DNA of 64,000 nucleotides from NORP309 sp964352735 (lineage in GTDB: Bacteria; Pseudomonadota; Gammaproteobacteria; Xanthomonadales; Marinicellaceae), in the NCBI GenBank assembly GCA_964352735.1, contig CAYGTC010000001.1, positions 62,001-126,000 of the forward strand. Reading direction: 5' to 3'. Below are positions 28,765 through 37,231 of the stretch, piece by piece (positions within the stretch are counted from its first letter, which is position 1; each line of letters starts with the position of its first letter). The translations under genes were made by a program, and so were the position numbers. The notes beneath the pieces were generated by a model, which was not told the origin of the DNA, searched no databases, and saw nothing but the letters and a program-made list of their open reading frames with translations.

Positions 28765-30342
28765 TCAGCATTGACAGCAAAACATCTCACCCGTAAGATC
28801 ATGATAATGAACTTTTTCACCAGCTTTAATTTCTCTATGACAACCATCACATATCGAACCGATATCCAGCACCATATCCTCAAAACCCTTGACAGGCTTA
28901 ACTTGCCCATTATTAATGCGAGGCCACATTTTATCCTTCACAATGACATACCGATAACTTTCATGAAATGCCAATATTTGACTCAAATATGGATCCTCAA
29001 GACCACAATAACGACAACTTTCTTCAAAAAGCTGTTCGCGATAATCAAATAAGTCGTCTGAAATAATCATCCAATGGTGTGCATTACGAGGCCTATCACC
29101 AAAGTAACAATCTTTACCTGTATAAATTTGATTAAAAAAAGCGTACTGCTTACCCACAATATGATCTTTTGTTACCCCTTTAAAAAAAGGAGAAAGCCAA
29201 GAATCTTGCAACACTTTATCATAAAAATGATTTAAGATCTTATTTAACAAGCGCCCTTCATCCAAAGCTTTCCACATGGCTGGATCAGGTTCAAAAATCC
29301 GCTTTTTTTCTTCCACATACTCCATATCATTGATGTTATTTCTGGTTACTTTTGCGATCTCTGCTTTTTTTGCGTATTCGAAAGCATCGCTGCGTATAGA
29401 TTTTTCCTTACAGCCATAAGCCACGGCCATTTTTGTCATTGACTCAACCATTTTCGGATTGCCATACAAATAGACTTCCCAGCCTTTTAAACACACATCT
29501 ACTACATAGCTCGAATCTTCAATTGCCTTAAAAACAATATGTTCTACGGAGGATTTTTGTTCAGTAACATGCCTGCAAAATTCAAAATTTTGATATTTTT
29601 TAGATAACTTGAGCAGCATATCATGGCCGTACAAACCACTATCATTTTTTGATGCATGAATCAATTTCACTGGCCCTGAATAACCAGAAGACAATTCGCT
29701 TCGTGCAATTGCCAAAACCGCCCCAAGACCGGAACCTGTTGCAACCAATAACTTTCCTCTTACCTGCCTTTCATTTGAGGCAAAACATGCCCCTAACGGG
29801 TATCGCACATGAAAACAATCACCAAGTTGCGCGTGATTAAAAACCCACTGACTGAACACACCTGAAGCAATCTTTTGCACATGAAACTCAACCGCACTAT
29901 CATGGCCATAAATACTTGTAATAGAATAACTTCTGACTTTATCATCCACTTCAGACTTGATGTTTATGAATTGACCGGGTTTATAGACAATCAAATCATT
30001 TTTGGGGTTTACACCAACCAACATTATATTTGATGATAGTTTTTCTAAGGACACAATTTCAGCATTGTGATATAGATCCGTCAGCGAAGATCTCGCTAAC
30101 TTTAAATTTGAAATAGGCACACATTTACAAGACAAAACATGCCCTGCACTGACAAGTGCCTCGCTTAAACCAATTTGCGATTCTTTATTGAAATCACCAT
30201 CAAGAACCCTGACTAAGCATGCTTGACATGTGCCATTTCGACAAGAAAAAGGAACTTCAATTTTATTTCTAAAAAAAGCATCTAATAGGTTTTCCTTATT
30301 TTTACAACCAAAAGCTTTGTCACCAAAGATTATGCTTTTCAT
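28765..30342 (-). CDS. Ferredoxin / FAD-NAD(P)H reductase / truncated hemoglobin fusion
   Basis: A 525-residue four-part protein. Residues 1-85: plant-type 2Fe-2S ferredoxin with C34, C39, C42 and C72. Residues 90-320: ferredoxin-NADP+ reductase module with the FAD motif RSYS (137-140), a GSGLGAVLA nucleotide loop near 203 and YLYGNPKMV. Residues 350-470: a truncated-hemoglobin fold with FYDKVLQDSWLSPFF (B helix Tyr) and AHHWMIISDDLFD, which aligns by eye with the proximal-His segment of mycobacterial HbN. Residues 498-525: a CxxC...CxxC zinc-ribbon-like tail. This is a reversed analogue of flavohemoglobin with its own reductase. Likely roles are NO dioxygenation or O2/NO/redox sensing. It begins 10 bp after a Roadblock gene. 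Confidence 0.87.
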   Translation of the reverse strand: MKSIIFGDKAFGCKNKENLLDAFFRNKIEVPFSCRNGTCQACLVRVLDGDFNKESQIGLSEALVSAGHVLSCKCVPISNLKLARSSLTDLYHNAEIVSLEKLSSNIMLVGVNPKNDLIVYKPGQFINIKSEVDDKVRSYSITSIYGHDSAVEFHVQKIASGVFSQWVFNHAQLGDCFHVRYPLGACFASNERQVRGKLLVATGSGLGAVLAIARSELSSGYSGPVKLIHASKNDSGLYGHDMLLKLSKKYQNFEFCRHVTEQKSSVEHIVFKAIEDSSYVVDVCLKGWEVYLYGNPKMVESMTKMAVAYGCKEKSIRSDAFEYAKKAEIAKVTRNNINDMEYVEEKKRIFEPDPAMWKALDEGRLLNKILNHFYDKVLQDSWLSPFFKGVTKDHIVGKQYAFFNQIYTGKDCYFGDRPRNAHHWMIISDDLFDYREQLFEESCRYCGLEDPYLSQILAFHESYRYVIVKDKMWPRINNGQVKPVKGFEDMVLDIGSICDGCHREIKAGEKVHYHDLTGEMFCCQC

Positions 30343-30352
30343 AAGCCTTCAA

Positions 30353-30754
30353 CTAAATATCTCTCTGCTGCTCCAAAATTCGATTTATGTCTGCAATTGA
30401 TTGTTTTCCAAAAGTCAACATCTTACCCAAATTAACCATGCGGTCACATAAGACTCCAAAAAACAACGAGTCTTCTTTGTCTTTAACTTTCAACAAAGCC
30501 AAGATGTTTTTTTCCATCATTACAATGTTATCTTGCAGACTCTGCCTCAACAATTGTGTAGAAAGCGTTTCTGAAACACCTAAAAGTGAACCCGCCATGG
30601 GTGATATTTGGCTGAGCGGATATTCATTGCGGCTTCGTTCAAGTAATAAGTGACCATCAAGGGTTGCAATAAAAACTGATTCAGCTTCAGACACAGAACC
30701 AAGGTAATCATTTAATACTTTTTTTAATTCCTGCAATAAATCTATTTCTGACAT
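30353..30754 (-). CDS. Roadblock/LC7 domain protein
   Basis: A 133-residue single-domain protein. ESVFIATLDGHLLLERSR is the typical Roadblock beta hairpin, followed by a long central helix with PMAGSLLGVSETLSTQLL and a second hairpin DSLFFGVLCDRMVNLGKML. Roadblock proteins dimerise and act as regulators or GAP-like partners of small Ras-like GTPases (MglB with MglA). Its neighbours include two such GTPases. It is 10 bp upstream of the ferredoxin-reductase-globin gene and probably co-transcribed with it. Confidence 0.8.
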   Translation of the reverse strand: MSEIDLLQELKKVLNDYLGSVSEAESVFIATLDGHLLLERSRNEYPLSQISPMAGSLLGVSETLSTQLLRQSLQDNIVMMEKNILALLKVKDKEDSLFFGVLCDRMVNLGKMLTFGKQSIADINRILEQQRDI

Positions 30755-30840
30755 GTATCACATCTCCTTATTATTATAATATCTTTGATTTAAATTTCGA
30801 CCAAAATAGGTAATTGATATGTTCATAACACCAAGGAATA

Positions 30841-30879
30841 TCACATTTGTCATCATGGCAATCATGCTGACAAATGTGA
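30841..30879 (-). other. Long intergenic hairpin between the two Roadblock-like genes
   Basis: A perfect 12-bp inverted repeat, TCACATTTGTCA/TGACAAATGTGA, encloses a 15-nt centre in which a further CATG/CATG can pair. No T-run follows on either strand, so this is not an ordinary terminator. It could be an mRNA-stabilising or processing element that sets different levels for the upstream and downstream genes, or a protein-binding palindrome. Confidence 0.6.
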
Positions 30880-30920
30880 CTAATTGCTCAGTATTGATTT
30901 ATTGAATTATAAACTAAAAA

Positions 30921-31316
30921 TTATACAGTTTCTCTTTTTACAATTGCACGACCTTTGGTTACAACCAAACCAAGATTGGCATCAATTCGACAAACCGCTG
31001 CAGCAACAACATTAGGCATTGCAGGCAATCTCATGAATAGATGGATCAAATTTTTAGAGTTTACAATAATTTCCTTAAAATAAGGTTCGGTACTGCCGTC
31101 ACCTCTCGATTTTTTGAAAGTATTATCTATCATCATAGACATATCACCTTCAAACATTTCTTTTGTTCCTGCTGCCAACATATCCATCACATCTTGTGGA
31201 TGAGAGTCTGTTGTTTTAACTGCTAGCAACATACCCGTTTCCATATCTACCAAACCAGCAGCTAAGGCTTTTGGCACTTCGTTAAGTAGAGCTTTACACA
31301 TAGAATCTGCGCTCAT
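30921..31316 (-). CDS. Roadblock-like small protein
   Basis: A 131-residue protein without a signal peptide. KALAAGLVDMETGMLLAVKTTD and NVVAAAVCRIDANLGLVVTKGRAIVKRE look like the two outer strands pairs of a Roadblock/LC7 fold, with a helix DVMDMLAAGTKEMFEG between. The similarity is weaker than for the 133-residue neighbour, so the family assignment is from pattern and context. It lies 166 bp upstream of that gene and 208 bp downstream of the GTPase gene, all on one strand. Confidence 0.65.
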   Translation of the reverse strand: MSADSMCKALLNEVPKALAAGLVDMETGMLLAVKTTDSHPQDVMDMLAAGTKEMFEGDMSMMIDNTFKKSRGDGSTEPYFKEIIVNSKNLIHLFMRLPAMPNVVAAAVCRIDANLGLVVTKGRAIVKRETV

Positions 31317-31524
31317 ATTTTTTATCTCCTAAATTATTAGTTAGGCTATTAACCCTCATTTCTATTATAGGTCATTATTAGCAACAATATAGCACATATT
31401 ACCGTAATGCCCTCATTTTATTACATTTTATCACTCGGCAGAGTGGTTATTTTATTATTATTTATAAATCACAATTGCCGATATGAAAATGCATTGACTT
31501 ACATCAATTTTATTACTCATGCAA

Positions 31525-32610
31525 CTATTTTGAAAAACTCAGCATTCTATTTGCATCCTGATTTTGTGTATGAGTATCATGGTTATGACCATAGACCTTT
31601 TCTAGAACTATAGCAACATCATGCTTCTTTCTCGCATCAATAACATAGACACCTTTAAGTTTAGCATGTTTTTTCTTTATGGAACCAACCACATCAATCA
31701 CATTACCCTGAAATTTATCAGTGTGAGTTAAAGCACAGTAAACCGGAACACTTTCATCAAATTCATTGCTAAGGAATTTTAAATAAAATTTCAAATACGA
31801 CAATGGCTCTGGTCTAGACATATCAATCAAGACAATAAAAGCGTTAGCACTTTTACCGACCATATCCCATACAAAATTGAATTTAACTTGACCTGGTGTC
31901 CCGAATAACTGCATGGTACATTCCTGAGAACCTATACCCTCAAGTATATACTCAGCATAATCAACACCAACCGTTGTTCTTGACTTCATTCCTGCCACTG
32001 AATCTGATGCCGAAACATCCGAGTTCAATGCTTCACCTTTTGAGACCGATTGAATAGCCGTCGTCTTTCCTGAACTTGGGCTGCCCAAAAAGACAACTTT
32101 AAAAGGGAGATTATTGGTAGGATTGATTTTTTTCATTAATCCTGCGACAAACTTTTTCTTCCTTTTTTGTTCAAGATGAATACTTGTATCAGTTTTCTTA
32201 CCGAAGAATTTTTTTCTGATTCTAGAGAATGCTGATTTGAATTTTTCGACTTTATCACCAGTTCCTCCCAGTGAAAATTTAGAAGCTTTAAATTCTTCTT
32301 CTCGTGATATTTTATTGAGAACACTTTTAATAGCAGAAGCAGTTAATGGAGCAGATATTTGATATTTATAATCTGAATTGGATGTGCCTGACATATTGAC
32401 CACAACAGTGACTTGGGACCTGTTTAATTTATCTTTATCCATCTTTTCCAAATAATCATCCCTAATGAAACATACATGACTCTCAACAAAATCATCTGCA
32501 AATAACCATTTGTTAAGCAAACTCATTTGCATTAGATTACAATAACTTCTCAATCTTGTTGATTGATTCATACATAATCCAGCCGTAGATAAAATTCTAC
32601 TTTTTTTCAT
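31525..32610 (-). CDS. MglA/Ras-like GTPase with an extra N-terminal domain
   Basis: A 361-residue protein. Residues 1-165 form an unrecognised N-terminal region ending in a very basic linker (KKFFGKKTD, EQKRKKKF). Residues 168-340 are a small GTPase: P-loop GSPSSGKT (176-183), switch I Thr in RTTVGVDYAE, switch II FGTPGQ (236-241) and a base-recognition motif THTDK (295-299). TPGQ in place of the usual DxxG is characteristic of the MglA/bacterial Ras-like group that pairs with Roadblock proteins. A paralogue lies at 34530 on the opposite strand. Function unknown; likely a cytoplasmic switch. Confidence 0.8.
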   Translation of the reverse strand: MKKSRILSTAGLCMNQSTRLRSYCNLMQMSLLNKWLFADDFVESHVCFIRDDYLEKMDKDKLNRSQVTVVVNMSGTSNSDYKYQISAPLTASAIKSVLNKISREEEFKASKFSLGGTGDKVEKFKSAFSRIRKKFFGKKTDTSIHLEQKRKKKFVAGLMKKINPTNNLPFKVVFLGSPSSGKTTAIQSVSKGEALNSDVSASDSVAGMKSRTTVGVDYAEYILEGIGSQECTMQLFGTPGQVKFNFVWDMVGKSANAFIVLIDMSRPEPLSYLKFYLKFLSNEFDESVPVYCALTHTDKFQGNVIDVVGSIKKKHAKLKGVYVIDARKKHDVAIVLEKVYGHNHDTHTQNQDANRMLSFSK

Positions 32611-33025
32611 AACATTCCCATCCCATTACCACAATCACTATACCTGTCGGAATTAACCTTAAGGTAGTCTATGATCATAATTGACTTTTCTTGAAATCAC
32701 AAACAAAACATCCTTTTTCCTATTACTAAAACAATATAACGCTAAAAAATTCATAGAGCCTTTTACCCGTTAATTAAAGTGATTCACACGCATTCTTACT
32801 GCTGCCATACATTCTCAACTTAAGACCAATCGCTATGTTTGCAATGTTCGCATTTATAATCGCCTCCAACGATGACCTACTCTGTCGATGTAACCATTAT
32901 AACGAATATTTTTTTTGTATCCAAGCACATCAATTAAGTTATTTGTAACAAAGTGTTAACCTTATTAGTCTAAATTATACTATCATTCATCCTCAATTGA
33001 AGTTAGAGCTAAAATTAAACAAAAA
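32611..33025. other. Divergent promoter region of the Roadblock/GTPase and ABC-phosphatase units
   Basis: The 415 bp separate two units transcribed away from each other. No open frame or RNA gene was seen. A TGTTAA...TATACT pair with a 16-nt spacer near 32955-32985 is a possible plus-strand promoter. The region is long enough to hold regulator sites for coordinated control of both arms. Confidence 0.4.
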
Positions 33026-34342
33026 ATGACTGAATCCAAATTCACATTGACATTAAAAGATTTACGCCTCGGATATGGTGAAGAAGAAATAATCCATATA
33101 GATCATTTAGAAATCCCACCCAACACCATTACAGCACTTTTAGGCCCCTCTGGAAGTGGAAAATCTTCATTAATGAATGCCATAATCAAGCAAAATTTCG
33201 CCCCATCATATTGGGAAAAAGGTGAAATTCTACTGGAAAAAACCAACATGAGAAAATACCTAGCACAACAATACGTAGGTTACGTCCCTCAAAAAGCACG
33301 CCTTTATACAGACACAATTCTCAACAATTTAGTTGATGGCATCCCACTAATCAAAAAAGTCAGCACTGAAAAAAAAATAAACTTTGCTGAAAAGGTTTTT
33401 AAATCGCTTGATGTATGGCCTTTGTTCGAAAACATCATTGAGGAACCAGCCATAAAACAAAGTCTAGGCATTCACAAAGTACTATTAATTGTTAAAGCTT
33501 ATCTTAAGAAACCCAAAATCTTATTGATTGACGAAATATTAGCCAGTACATCCGTAAAAGACGAAAAGATCATCATAAAACTCATTAAAAAGCTCAAAAA
33601 GCACACCACCATATTACTGATAACACACAATAAAGATGAAGCAAAAAAGGTTTGTGACTCTATTGTGTTAATAAGTGGAGGGATTTTGCATGAACACACT
33701 GAAAACAAACATTTCTTTAAAAAACCAAAAAGTGACATTGGCAAAGAGTTCCTAGAAAGTGGCAGCGCATGGTACACCAATCCCAACCCTCAATTCAGAC
33801 CCAAAGAAGATCTACTGACAACATTGAGAAGGTTTTCAAGTATGTGTGACTTTCACTGGATAGTATCCAATCAATTAGGCGGTATGCAAAAGCCTGGATT
33901 AATCAATATTATCGATGACGACCTTAGCACAATGAAAAAGCTCAAAATCAACACATTGATCAGCCTTCAACAGAAACCAATAGAAAGTCAACTGTTACAA
34001 AAATTTGACATAACAGGCATTCATTTCCCTATTAAAGATATGAGCATACCTGATCTTCAGGCAACCTATGATTTTTTTGTAGATATTAAAAACATTATAA
34101 AACAAAAGCAAAGCATTGTTTATCATTGCAAGGCAGGGATGGGTAGAACAGGAATCATGTTGGCCTGCCACCTCATTTGGGTTGATAAGATTTCAGCCAT
34201 GCATGCAATTGAAGAAATCAGACACATCAACCATAAATACATTCAAACAAGAGAGCAAGCCCATTTTGTCAAACAATTTGAAGACTTCATTGAACATATC
34301 AAGAAAGCCAAAATAACACAGGGTAAAATTTACAAAATTTGA
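33026..34342 (+). CDS. ABC-type ATPase fused to a dual-specificity protein phosphatase
   Basis: A 438-residue fusion. Residues 1-235 are an ABC ATPase: Walker A GPSGSGKS (40-47), Q-loop Q89 in GYVPQKARLY, Walker B ILLIDE (165-170) with catalytic E170, and switch H201. The signature helix is degenerate: IKQSLGIHKVL stands where LSGGQ is expected. Residues 270-430 are a cysteine phosphatase with HCKAGMGRTG (367-376), nucleophile C368, R374 and a candidate general acid D338 in IKDMS. No permease gene is near, so this is not a normal transporter. A phosphatase whose activity depends on ATP binding is plausible. It is transcribed away from the Roadblock/GTPase genes. Confidence 0.85.
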   Translation: MTESKFTLTLKDLRLGYGEEEIIHIDHLEIPPNTITALLGPSGSGKSSLMNAIIKQNFAPSYWEKGEILLEKTNMRKYLAQQYVGYVPQKARLYTDTILNNLVDGIPLIKKVSTEKKINFAEKVFKSLDVWPLFENIIEEPAIKQSLGIHKVLLIVKAYLKKPKILLIDEILASTSVKDEKIIIKLIKKLKKHTTILLITHNKDEAKKVCDSIVLISGGILHEHTENKHFFKKPKSDIGKEFLESGSAWYTNPNPQFRPKEDLLTTLRRFSSMCDFHWIVSNQLGGMQKPGLINIIDDDLSTMKKLKINTLISLQQKPIESQLLQKFDITGIHFPIKDMSIPDLQATYDFFVDIKNIIKQKQSIVYHCKAGMGRTGIMLACHLIWVDKISAMHAIEEIRHINHKYIQTREQAHFVKQFEDFIEHIKKAKITQGKIYKI

Positions 34343-34529
34343 CACTTGAATTTCATGAAAATCATATATAATATATCATCATCAAGTAACATCTTTTTAA
34401 TCGTTTCTAACCACTTTAAATTGACATTAAAAATATTATCAGTTAGTTTGAGACATTAACTGAAAATATTTTATATTCTTAGGGTTTGTAACTGATTACA
34501 TGAAATTTACGGAAATTTAAAGAAACATT

Positions 34530-35597
34530 ATGCCCAAAAACAAAAGAGTTATTTCTTTATTGGGATTAAGCGAAGGCACTGCTGATTTATTTGCAACTTA
34601 TTGCCATTTACTTAAACCCCAACTAAAGGACTACTGGATATTAAATCGAGCCAATCATGACAGTGATGTAATGATTATAGACTCGTCTTTTCATGGAGAA
34701 ATCACTCAAACTGTAAAAACAACCATCACAATTTTTGATAAGAAATCAATCAATAACACCAAAGGGCTGTACTTGATTCAACCCATTAACAGCGCACAAA
34801 TCATTAAGGTATTAAACCATATTTCTGATACTACTGACCTTAACGAACACACCACCACACTGAAAAGAACGCCCTTTAACTTAAAGAAAATTTTTTCATC
34901 ATTTATTTTTAAAAACAGAAAAGTCAAGAAGAAAGAACCGACCAAAGTCCAACCGAAAACGGTACAAAAAAAGAGTTCCCAGATTGCCAATAAACTACTG
35001 AGCCTCACAAATCCAGGGTTTAAACATACATTTAAGGTGGTATTTTTAGGGCGGCCTGGTTCTGGCAAAACCACAGCCATACAATCTGCCAGCACCACTA
35101 AAGTATTAAACAGCGAAGTACACGCAACTGATGCAGTAAGCCTGTTAAAGAACCAGACCACAATTGGTATTGACTATGGTGAATTCCAAACAAAATCACA
35201 TAAACTGTGCCTCTATGGGACACCTGGTCAAAAAAGATATGATTACATGCAAAATCAAACAGTTAAAGGTTCAGATATTTATATTATTTTGATTGACCTT
35301 TCTTCGTCATCTCCGATGCAAGAATTGTCGTATTATCTTAATATTATTAAGCAATCAGGCAACATTAATGGTATAAAACTGGCAGCTTTTACACACCATG
35401 ATCAAAAAATCCATGACTCAGAAGAACTTTCTCAGTCGATAAAGGAACAATATAAAAGTCAAATATTCACCACCAAGTTAGACACCAGAGTTCCTAGTCA
35501 AGTCAGAGCCATGTTAAGCACGCTTGCCGACATTAAAGCACGCCTTATTAAACAAGAAGGAGACAACAAATCACCCCTTCATTCATACAGCAAATAA
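34530..35597 (+). CDS. MglA/Ras-like GTPase, paralogue of the 31.5 kb gene
   Basis: A 355-residue protein with the same layout as the minus-strand paralogue: an unrecognised N-terminal domain (about 1-110), a Lys-rich linker (KNRKVKKKEP), then a GTPase with P-loop GRPGSGKT (174-181), switch I Thr in NQTTIGIDYGEF and switch II YGTPGQ (229-234). Identity between the two is high around the P-loop (FKVVFLG.P.SGKTTAIQS...LNS.V.A.D). The base-recognition motif is FTHHDQK, further from NKxD than THTDK, so nucleotide specificity may be relaxed. It lies 187 bp after the ABC-phosphatase gene. Confidence 0.8.
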   Translation: MPKNKRVISLLGLSEGTADLFATYCHLLKPQLKDYWILNRANHDSDVMIIDSSFHGEITQTVKTTITIFDKKSINNTKGLYLIQPINSAQIIKVLNHISDTTDLNEHTTTLKRTPFNLKKIFSSFIFKNRKVKKKEPTKVQPKTVQKKSSQIANKLLSLTNPGFKHTFKVVFLGRPGSGKTTAIQSASTTKVLNSEVHATDAVSLLKNQTTIGIDYGEFQTKSHKLCLYGTPGQKRYDYMQNQTVKGSDIYIILIDLSSSSPMQELSYYLNIIKQSGNINGIKLAAFTHHDQKIHDSEELSQSIKEQYKSQIFTTKLDTRVPSQVRAMLSTLADIKARLIKQEGDNKSPLHSYSK

Positions 35598-35660
35598 ATC
35601 TCACTAAGTTGTTCCCCTAAAAATATTAAATAACATTAGAAATACCTATATAAGATTGAT

Positions 35661-35690
35661 TCTCCTTGCGGTTTTTCAAGCAAAAGGAGA
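35661..35690 (+). terminator. Possible terminator after the second GTPase gene
   Basis: A 7-bp stem TCTCCTT/AAGGAGA with inner GC pairs lies 64 bp beyond the stop. The following TTGAATTGTTTTTT has its T-run displaced by about 10 nt, so efficiency is doubtful. Confidence 0.35.
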
Positions 35691-35910
35691 CTGTTGAATT
35701 GTTTTTTCGTGCCAATATCAGGTACAAGAAAAAACCATGAGACAATACTTAATAACCCTTAACTTTTATCAGCAACCAATCATATTGATGTTGAGTTCTG
35801 GCACTTTCATGGGTTAACTTAAATTGCGCCAAAGAAGCATCTTACCAATATCATATTTCTTGATTAAATCTTAAAAATTCAGCAAAAACCAGTGAATGCC
35901 ATATGCAGTA

Positions 35911-35939
35911 TTACCATTTATCAAGAACCATGATAAAAT
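35911..35939 (+). promoter_or_regulatory. Candidate hemA promoter
   Basis: TTACCA (4/6 to the -35 box) and TAAAAT (5/6 to the -10 box) are separated by exactly 17 nt. Start of transcription would be about 25 nt before the hemA ATG. Confidence 0.4.
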
Positions 35940-35971
35940 TGCTGATCTTTTAGCGCCTCATAAATAAAAGC

Positions 35972-37231
35972 ATGTCATTAATAGTCGTCGGACTCAATCA
36001 TAAAACGGCCAGCATTAACATCAGAGAGAAAATGTCGATCGCTGAAAGTGACATCCCAAAGGCAGTTAAAGAGTTCTGCACTGTTGAGAACATTACATCA
36101 TGCGTGGTCATATCAACATGTAACAGAACCGAATTTTACATATCATGTGATCAAGAGCAAACAGCAATCAATCGCTTTTGTTTTTGGTTCGACATCACGT
36201 TTAAAAACATCAATCAACATCTTTACATCAAATCAGATCAACAATGCGTTGAGCATCTTTTTTCAGTGGCCTCAGGCTTGGACTCAATGGTACTCGGAGA
36301 GGCCCAGATTTTAGGACAAGTCAAAACATCTTATACACTTTCGAAACAAGGTGTAAAACTTGATATAATTTTAGAAAGACTTTTTCAATCAACATTTAAA
36401 GTGGCAAAACTGGTAAGAAGTGAAACAGACATAGGCAAAAACCCTGTTTCAGTTGCCAATAGCGCTGTTCAACTGTCAAAGCAGATATTTGGTGATTTAT
36501 CACAACAAAATATATTAATGATCAGTGCTGGAGCTACTGCAGATCTGTTACTCAGGTACTTAAATAAGCACACATATCAAAACCTGTCAATTTGTAATCG
36601 CAGCATTGAAAACGCAAAGAAACTGGCTCAACAATTCAACTGCAACAGTTTTGCACTTGAAAAACTCACAGGAAACATCGCTGAGTATGATTTGATTTTT
36701 ACTGCCACATCAAGCAAACTACCAATCATAAGCAATGCAATGGTAAAGAACGCACTGAAACAAAGGAAACACAAACCCATGGTCATCATTGACCTTGCCA
36801 TCCCTAGAGACACCGAAATTGGTATCAGCAAATTCAACGACATTTTCTATTATACTGTTGATGACTTACAAAAAGTAATCCAACAAAATAGAAAAAACAG
36901 AGAATTCTCTGCATTGCAAGCACAACAAATCATTTCCGTGGAAGCCGAATCATTTTTGGATTGGCTAAAAGGGCAACAACACACCAATTTGATTCACCGT
37001 TTTCAGAAAGAAACTGCTAAAATAAGAAAAAAAAGCCTTGATATAGCCCTCAAGAAACTCAAAAATGGTGTTGATGCAGAAGAGGTCCTCTATTTTCTGG
37101 CCAATAATTTAACCAACAAATTAAATCATGCTCCGGTAAAAGCCTTAAGAGCAGCCATACAATCTGGTGATTTAAATAATATTAACCGAATAAAAATACT
37201 ACTTAGCCCGGACGGTAACAATGACACCTGA
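35972..37231 (+). CDS. hemA: Glutamyl-tRNA reductase
   Basis: A 419-residue enzyme reducing Glu-tRNA(Glu) to glutamate-1-semialdehyde, the first step of C5 haem synthesis. MSLIVVGLNHKTA and STCNRTEFYI with nucleophile C50 are diagnostic; GLDSMVLGEAQILGQVK forms the substrate domain, and NADPH binding follows (MISAGATADLLLRYL). A C-terminal dimerisation helix completes a normal length. It overlaps prfA by 11 bp, the standard hemA-prfA pair, although prmC does not follow. Confidence 0.98.
   Translation: MSLIVVGLNHKTASINIREKMSIAESDIPKAVKEFCTVENITSCVVISTCNRTEFYISCDQEQTAINRFCFWFDITFKNINQHLYIKSDQQCVEHLFSVASGLDSMVLGEAQILGQVKTSYTLSKQGVKLDIILERLFQSTFKVAKLVRSETDIGKNPVSVANSAVQLSKQIFGDLSQQNILMISAGATADLLLRYLNKHTYQNLSICNRSIENAKKLAQQFNCNSFALEKLTGNIAEYDLIFTATSSKLPIISNAMVKNALKQRKHKPMVIIDLAIPRDTEIGISKFNDIFYYTVDDLQKVIQQNRKNREFSALQAQQIISVEAESFLDWLKGQQHTNLIHRFQKETAKIRKKSLDIALKKLKNGVDAEEVLYFLANNLTNKLNHAPVKALRAAIQSGDLNNINRIKILLSPDGNNDT

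Larger units (their letters stand above)
35598..35971. other. Non-coding stretch upstream of hemA
   Basis: The 374 bp contain an imperfect hairpin at 35661-35690 (TCTCCTT/AAGGAGA) that might end the GTPase transcript, and a candidate hemA promoter at 35911-35939. No open frame or RNA gene was seen. In many gammaproteobacteria lolB diverges from hemA here; it is absent. Confidence 0.45.

Noticed and set aside
31317..31524. Possible small gene or RNA between the GTPase and Roadblock-like genes
   Set aside because: Only AT-rich sequence without a ribosome site, a stable fold or a terminator.
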